Assembly (NCBI GenBank): GCA_017347485.1 | Contig: AP021857.1 | Span: forward strand, 2,027,390-2,091,389 | Direction of reading: 5' to 3' | Source: Candidatus Desulfobacillus denitrificans | GTDB taxonomy: Bacteria > Pseudomonadota > Gammaproteobacteria > Burkholderiales > Rhodocyclaceae | DNA length: 64,000 bases | In this document: one piece after another, positions 57,799-64,000 of the stretch | How the letters are laid out: each line of letters opens with the position of its first letter | Numbering within the stretch: position 1 is the first letter of the stretch | Notes under the pieces: generated by a model | The model's input: only the letters and a program-made list of their open reading frames with translations | Told to the model about the DNA's origin: nothing | Database searches by the model: none | Translations under genes and position numbers: made by a program

Positions 57799-59682
57799 TT
57801 ATGCCGGCGCCGCCGCGTTGGGCGCGGCGCCGGGTGAGTTGTCGGCGGGCGTGCCGGCCGGCGGCACGGGGCGCTTCGGCTCGCGCGGCGGCTGGCCGGC
57901 CATGATGTCGTTGATCTGGTCGGCGTCGAGGGTTTCCCACTCGAGCAGGGCCTGTGTCATGGCCTCCACCTTGTCGCGGTTCTCCTCGATCAGGCGCCGT
58001 GCCAGGCCGTACTGCTGGTCGATGATGCGGCGAATCTCCGCATCGACCTGCTGCATGGTCGCTTCCGACACGTTCTTGTGCGTGGTGATCGAGCGGCCGA
58101 GGAAGACCTCGCCCTCGTTCTCGCCGTAGACCATGGTGCCGAGGGCGTCCGACATGCCCCATTGCGTCACCATGCGGCGGGCGATGTCGGTGGCGCGCTC
58201 GAAGTCGTTCGAAGCACCGGTGGTCATCTGGTTCATGAAGATCTCTTCGGCGATGCGTCCGCCGAAGAGCACCGCGATGGTGTTGAGCAGGCGATCGCGG
58301 TCCTGGCTGTAACGGTCCTGCTCGGGCAGCTGCATGGTCACGCCGAGCGCGCGGCCGCGCGGGATGATGGTGACCTTGTGCACCGGATCGGTCTTCGGCA
58401 GCAGCTTGGCGACCAGCACGTGGCCCGACTCGTGGTAGGCGGTGTTCCTGCGCTCCTCCTCGGGCATGACCATGGAGCGGCGCTCGGCGCCCATCATGAT
58501 CTTGTCCTTGGCCCGCTCGAAGTCCTCCATGTCGACCAGGCGCTTGTTGCCGCGCGCGGCAAAGAGGGCCGCCTCGTTCACCAGGTTGGCGAGGTCGGCG
58601 CCGGAGAAGCCCGGCGTGCCGCGGGCGATGATGTCGGCCTTGACGTCCGGCGCCACCGGCACCTTGCGCATGTGCACCATGAGGATCTGTTCGCGTCCGC
58701 GGATGTCCGGCAGCGGCACCACCACCTGGCGGTCGAAGCGGCCCGGGCGCAGCAGCGCCGGATCGAGCACGTCGGGACGGTTGGTGGCGGCGATGACGAT
58801 GACGCCGGCGGTGCCCTCGAAACCGTCCATCTCGACCAGCAGCTGGTTGAGGGTCTGCTCGCGCTCGTCGTTGCCGCCGCCGAGGCCGGCGCCGCGCTGC
58901 CGTCCGACCGCGTCGATCTCGTCGATGAAGATGATGCAAGGGGCGTGCTTCTTGGCCTGCTCGAACATGTCGCGCACGCGGGCGGCGCCGACGCCGACGA
59001 ACATCTCGACGAAATCGGAGCCGGAAATCGAGAAGAACGGCACCTTCGCCTCGCCGGCGATGGCCTTCGCCAGCAGGGTCTTGCCGGTGCCGGGGTTGCC
59101 GACCATCAGCACGCCGCGCGGGATGCGTCCGCCCAGCTTCTGGAATTTCGACGGGTCGCGCAGGAAGTCGACCAGTTCGGAGACGTCCTCCTTGGCCTCG
59201 TCGCAGCCGGCGACGTCGGCGAAGGTCACCGTGTTGGCCGACTCGTCCATCATGCGGGCGCGCGACTTGCCGAAGGAGAAGGCGCCGCCCTTGCCGCCGC
59301 CCTGCATCTGGCGCATGAAGAAGATCCACACGCCGATCAGCAGCAGCATGGGAAACCAGGAGACGAAGAGGTTCATCAGGAAGGACTGCTCCTCCTCGGG
59401 CTTCGCCACCACCTTGACGTTGTTCTTGAGCAGGTCGCTCACCATCCACAGGTCGGCCGGCGCGTAGGAGATGATCTTCTTGCCTTCCGTGCTGGTCGCC
59501 TCGAGCGTGCGGCCCTGGATCACCACCTTGGCGATGCGGCCGGCCTTCACTTCCTCGAGGAATTGGGAGTACTCGATCGTATTCTGCGCCACCTGGCGGG
59601 TGCTGAACTGGTTGAAGACGGTCATCAGCACGACGCCGATGACCAGCCAGATGGCGAGATTCTTGAATAGATTGTTGTTCAA
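57799..59682 (-). CDS. ftsH: ATP-dependent zinc metalloprotease FtsH
   Basis: Hexameric inner-membrane AAA+ protease that removes misassembled membrane proteins and, with LapB in enterobacteria, LpxC. The 627-residue protein has two N-terminal membrane helices ([18 protein letters not shown] and [20 protein letters not shown]) around a periplasmic domain. Walker A is [16 protein letters not shown], Walker B is [16 protein letters not shown], and the second region of homology is [20 protein letters not shown]. The zinc site is [14 protein letters not shown] short Pro/Ala-rich tail ends it. Confidence 0.98.
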   Translation of the reverse strand: MNNNLFKNLAIWLVIGVVLMTVFNQFSTRQVAQNTIEYSQFLEEVKAGRIAKVVIQGRTLEATSTEGKKIISYAPADLWMVSDLLKNNVKVVAKPEEEQSFLMNLFVSWFPMLLLIGVWIFFMRQMQGGGKGGAFSFGKSRARMMDESANTVTFADVAGCDEAKEDVSELVDFLRDPSKFQKLGGRIPRGVLMVGNPGTGKTLLAKAIAGEAKVPFFSISGSDFVEMFVGVGAARVRDMFEQAKKHAPCIIFIDEIDAVGRQRGAGLGGGNDEREQTLNQLLVEMDGFEGTAGVIVIAATNRPDVLDPALLRPGRFDRQVVVPLPDIRGREQILMVHMRKVPVAPDVKADIIARGTPGFSGADLANLVNEAALFAARGNKRLVDMEDFERAKDKIMMGAERRSMVMPEEERRNTAYHESGHVLVAKLLPKTDPVHKVTIIPRGRALGVTMQLPEQDRYSQDRDRLLNTIAVLFGGRIAEEIFMNQMTTGASNDFERATDIARRMVTQWGMSDALGTMVYGENEGEVFLGRSITTHKNVSEATMQQVDAEIRRIIDQQYGLARRLIEENRDKVEAMTQALLEWETLDADQINDIMAGQPPREPKRPVPPAGTPADNSPGAAPNAAAPA

Positions 59683-59778
59683 GCGATTCCTCTTTGGCCC
59701 GTCAGGGGCCCGAAAAACAATGCGTTCGCTGCATTCTAAGACCGTTCCGAACCCGGCGCAAACCGGGAAGGAACGGAA

Positions 59779-60414
59779 TTACCCCTCTTGCAATTGTGGC
59801 CGCCGGCCCAGGCCCAGCAAATACACCTCGCTGCTGCGATCGCGCGAGGATTTCGGCTTGCGCACGGCCACCTTGCCGAAGACCGCTGCCATCGCCCTGC
59901 GGAAGGCATCGAAGCCTTCCCCCTGGAAGGTCTTGACGAGGAAATTGCCGCCGGGCCTCAAATGCCCGGCGGCGAACTCCAGGGCCAGTTCCGCCAAGTG
60001 CATCGCCCGTGCCTGATCGGAGACGGCAATGCCTGAAATATTGGGGGCCATGTCGGAAATCACAAGGTCGACCGGCGGGCCGCCCAGCCGCAAAGTCAGT
60101 CCCCGCAGCACGGCGTCCTCGCGGAAATCACCCTGGATGAACTCCACCCCGGCCACCGGCGGCATTTCCAGCAGGTCGAGTGCCAGCACACGGCCGCCGC
60201 TGCCGACCCGCTCCGCCGCCACTTGCGACCAGCCGCCCGGCGCGGCCCCCAGGTCGACCACCACCATGCCGGGGCGCAACAGCCCGTCCTTCTCGGCGAT
60301 TTCCATCAGCTTGAAGGCAGCGCGCGAACGCCAGCCCTCCGCCTTCGCCCGCCGGACGTAGTGGTCGGTGACGTGCTCGTGCATCCAGGCCTTGCTGGTC
60401 TTGTGCTTCTTCAC
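59779..60414 (-). CDS. rlmE: 23S rRNA 2'-O-ribose methyltransferase RlmE
   Basis: Methylates U2552 in the A-loop of 23S rRNA. The GTG at 60414 is chosen because it yields 211 residues starting [20 protein letters not shown], like the 209-residue E. coli enzyme; the frame open to 60576 runs antisense through yhbY. SAM motif [20 protein letters not shown], then [25 protein letters not shown] and [19 protein letters not shown] supply the K-D-K-E catalytic set. It is divergent from yhbY with only 16 bp between starts. Confidence 0.93.
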   Translation of the reverse strand: MKKHKTSKAWMHEHVTDHYVRRAKAEGWRSRAAFKLMEIAEKDGLLRPGMVVVDLGAAPGGWSQVAAERVGSGGRVLALDLLEMPPVAGVEFIQGDFREDAVLRGLTLRLGGPPVDLVISDMAPNISGIAVSDQARAMHLAELALEFAAGHLRPGGNFLVKTFQGEGFDAFRRAMAAVFGKVAVRKPKSSRDRSSEVYLLGLGRRPQLQEG

Positions 60415-60430
60415 CGCGTAAAATCCGTCA

Positions 60431-60781
60431 ATGCTTGAACTGACCTCTTCCCAGCGCCGCGCCCTGCGCGCCCGCGCCCACAGTCTGCGTCCCGTCGCCA
60501 GCATCAGCCAGAAAGGGCTGAGCGAAGCCGTTCTCGCCGAGATCGAGCGCGGCCTCAAGGCGCACGAGTTGATCAAGGTGCGCGTCTACGGTGTCGAGCG
60601 CGGGGATCGAGAGATCCTGCTCGGCGAGATCTGCGCCCACCTGGGCGCCGCACCGGTCCAGCACATCGGCAATGTCCTGGTGGTGTTCCGAAAAAATCCG
60701 GAAACCGTAAATCCGGCACCCCCCTCCAGAAGCGGATCTACGGCCAAGCCCGCCGGAGCGCGACGGCGCCTCCTCAAATAG
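60431..60781 (+). CDS. yhbY: RNA-binding protein YhbY (CRM domain)
   Basis: Small RNA-binding protein that associates with pre-50S ribosomes. 116 residues: CRM domain with [48 protein letters not shown], then [12 protein letters not shown], which includes the conserved loop region around GLSEAV. A basic C-terminal tail ([13 protein letters not shown]) is extra to the ~97-residue E. coli protein. It is the only plus-strand gene in this stretch, divergent from rlmE and convergent with greA (7 bp). Confidence 0.93.
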   Translation: MLELTSSQRRALRARAHSLRPVASISQKGLSEAVLAEIERGLKAHELIKVRVYGVERGDREILLGEICAHLGAAPVQHIGNVLVVFRKNPETVNPAPPSRSGSTAKPAGARRRLLK

Positions 60782-60788
60782 CAGACAG

Positions 60789-61265
60789 TCAAACGTAACG
60801 AATATCGAGGATTTCGTACTCGCGCGTGCCGCCGGGCGCTTTCACCTCGGCGATGTCGCCGGCGTATTTGCCGATGAGGGCGCGCGCGATGGGCGAGGAG
60901 ATGGATATCTTGTTGTTCTTCAGGTCGGCCTCGTCGTCGCCGACGATCTGGTAAGTGACTTTCTCGCCGTTTTCCTGGTCTTCCAGGTCGACCGTCGCAC
61001 CGAAGACGCAGCGGCCGTCGGCGTCCAGCAGCTGCGGGTCGATGATCTGGGCGTTGCCCAGCTTGCCCTCGATTTCCAGGATGCGCCCTTCGATGAAGCT
61101 CTGACGCTCGCGCGCGGCGGCGTATTCGGCATTCTCGGACAGGTCGCCGTGGGCGCGCGCTTCGGCGATGGCGGCCACGACGTTGGGACGGTCGACGGTC
61201 TTCAGGCGATGCAGCTCCTGTCGAAGCATCTCCGCACCCGCCTTGGTAATGGGGACCTTGCTCAT
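60789..61265 (-). CDS. greA: Transcription elongation factor GreA
   Basis: Inserts into the RNA polymerase secondary channel to cleave backtracked RNA. 158 residues: an N-terminal coiled coil ([20 protein letters not shown], then [20 protein letters not shown] with the acidic tip Asp-Leu-Ser-Glu-Asn) and an FKBP-like C-terminal domain ([40 protein letters not shown]). It starts 9 bp after carB. Confidence 0.97.
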   Translation of the reverse strand: MSKVPITKAGAEMLRQELHRLKTVDRPNVVAAIAEARAHGDLSENAEYAAARERQSFIEGRILEIEGKLGNAQIIDPQLLDADGRCVFGATVDLEDQENGEKVTYQIVGDDEADLKNNKISISSPIARALIGKYAGDIAEVKAPGGTREYEILDIRYV

Positions 61266-61274
61266 GGGGGAATC

Positions 61275-64000
<2,726 letters not shown>

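Noticed and set aside
58078..59670. 530-codon plus-strand frame opposite ftsH
   Set aside because: Shadow of ftsH; no coding features of its own.

Overview
The window reads as a high-GC betaproteobacterial chromosome, most like the Rhodocyclales. The evidence is gene order and family type: the ihfB-rpsA-cmk/aroA-tyrA-hisC-pheA-serA-serC-gyrA block, the tpiA-secG-tRNA-Leu-nuoA-N block, the carB-greA-yhbY/rlmE-ftsH-folP-glmM block, an EF-P of the Arg32 type with EarP, and a LapA/LapB pair. Taxonomy below class level is inference.

Layout. 1-14546 (minus strand): UDP-glucose dehydrogenase (cut by the window edge), a hairpin cluster, LPS-assembly lapB/lapA, ihfB, rpsA, then aromatic amino acid, histidine and serine biosynthesis genes (a fused AroA-Cmk protein, tyrA, hisC, pheA, serA, serC) and gyrA. 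14789-19851 (plus strand): two paralogous OmpA-type proteins flanking a methylthioadenosine/SAH deaminase, ubiG, a gph/mupP phosphatase, tmRNA and a small secreted protein. 19862-26106: efp and its rhamnosyltransferase earP, an HDOD protein, a LemA/GIDE pair and the ABC-F protein Uup.

26187-36099: a tRNA-Arg(CCT) gene is the attachment site of a ~9.8 kb integrated element. It is bounded by perfect 51-bp direct repeats, with a tyrosine integrase at the right end and TGTGCCA repeats phased at 11 bp inside both ends. It carries two copies of a cassette (a two-helix membrane miniprotein plus a structured leader that can hide or free the next ribosome binding site). One copy sits before a SNF2-type helicase and the other before an HTH protein. 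Next come a second HTH protein and an initiator-like protein with 23-bp iterons inside its own gene, broken by an IS21-family insertion. A VapX/VapD toxin-antitoxin pair and several small unknown proteins complete the element. This is the most novel part of the window.

36136-38670: a NarX/NarL-like cytoplasmic two-component pair with a four-cysteine GAF domain, and a Nudix hydrolase. 39211-53609: all fourteen separate nuoA-N genes of complex I on the minus strand, preceded by tRNA-Leu(GAG), secG and tpiA. 55109-64000: dtd, glmM, folP, ftsH, rlmE, yhbY (plus strand), greA and carB (cut at the right edge). No CRISPR array or rRNA was seen. No stretch over 300 bases lacks a gene or annotated element.
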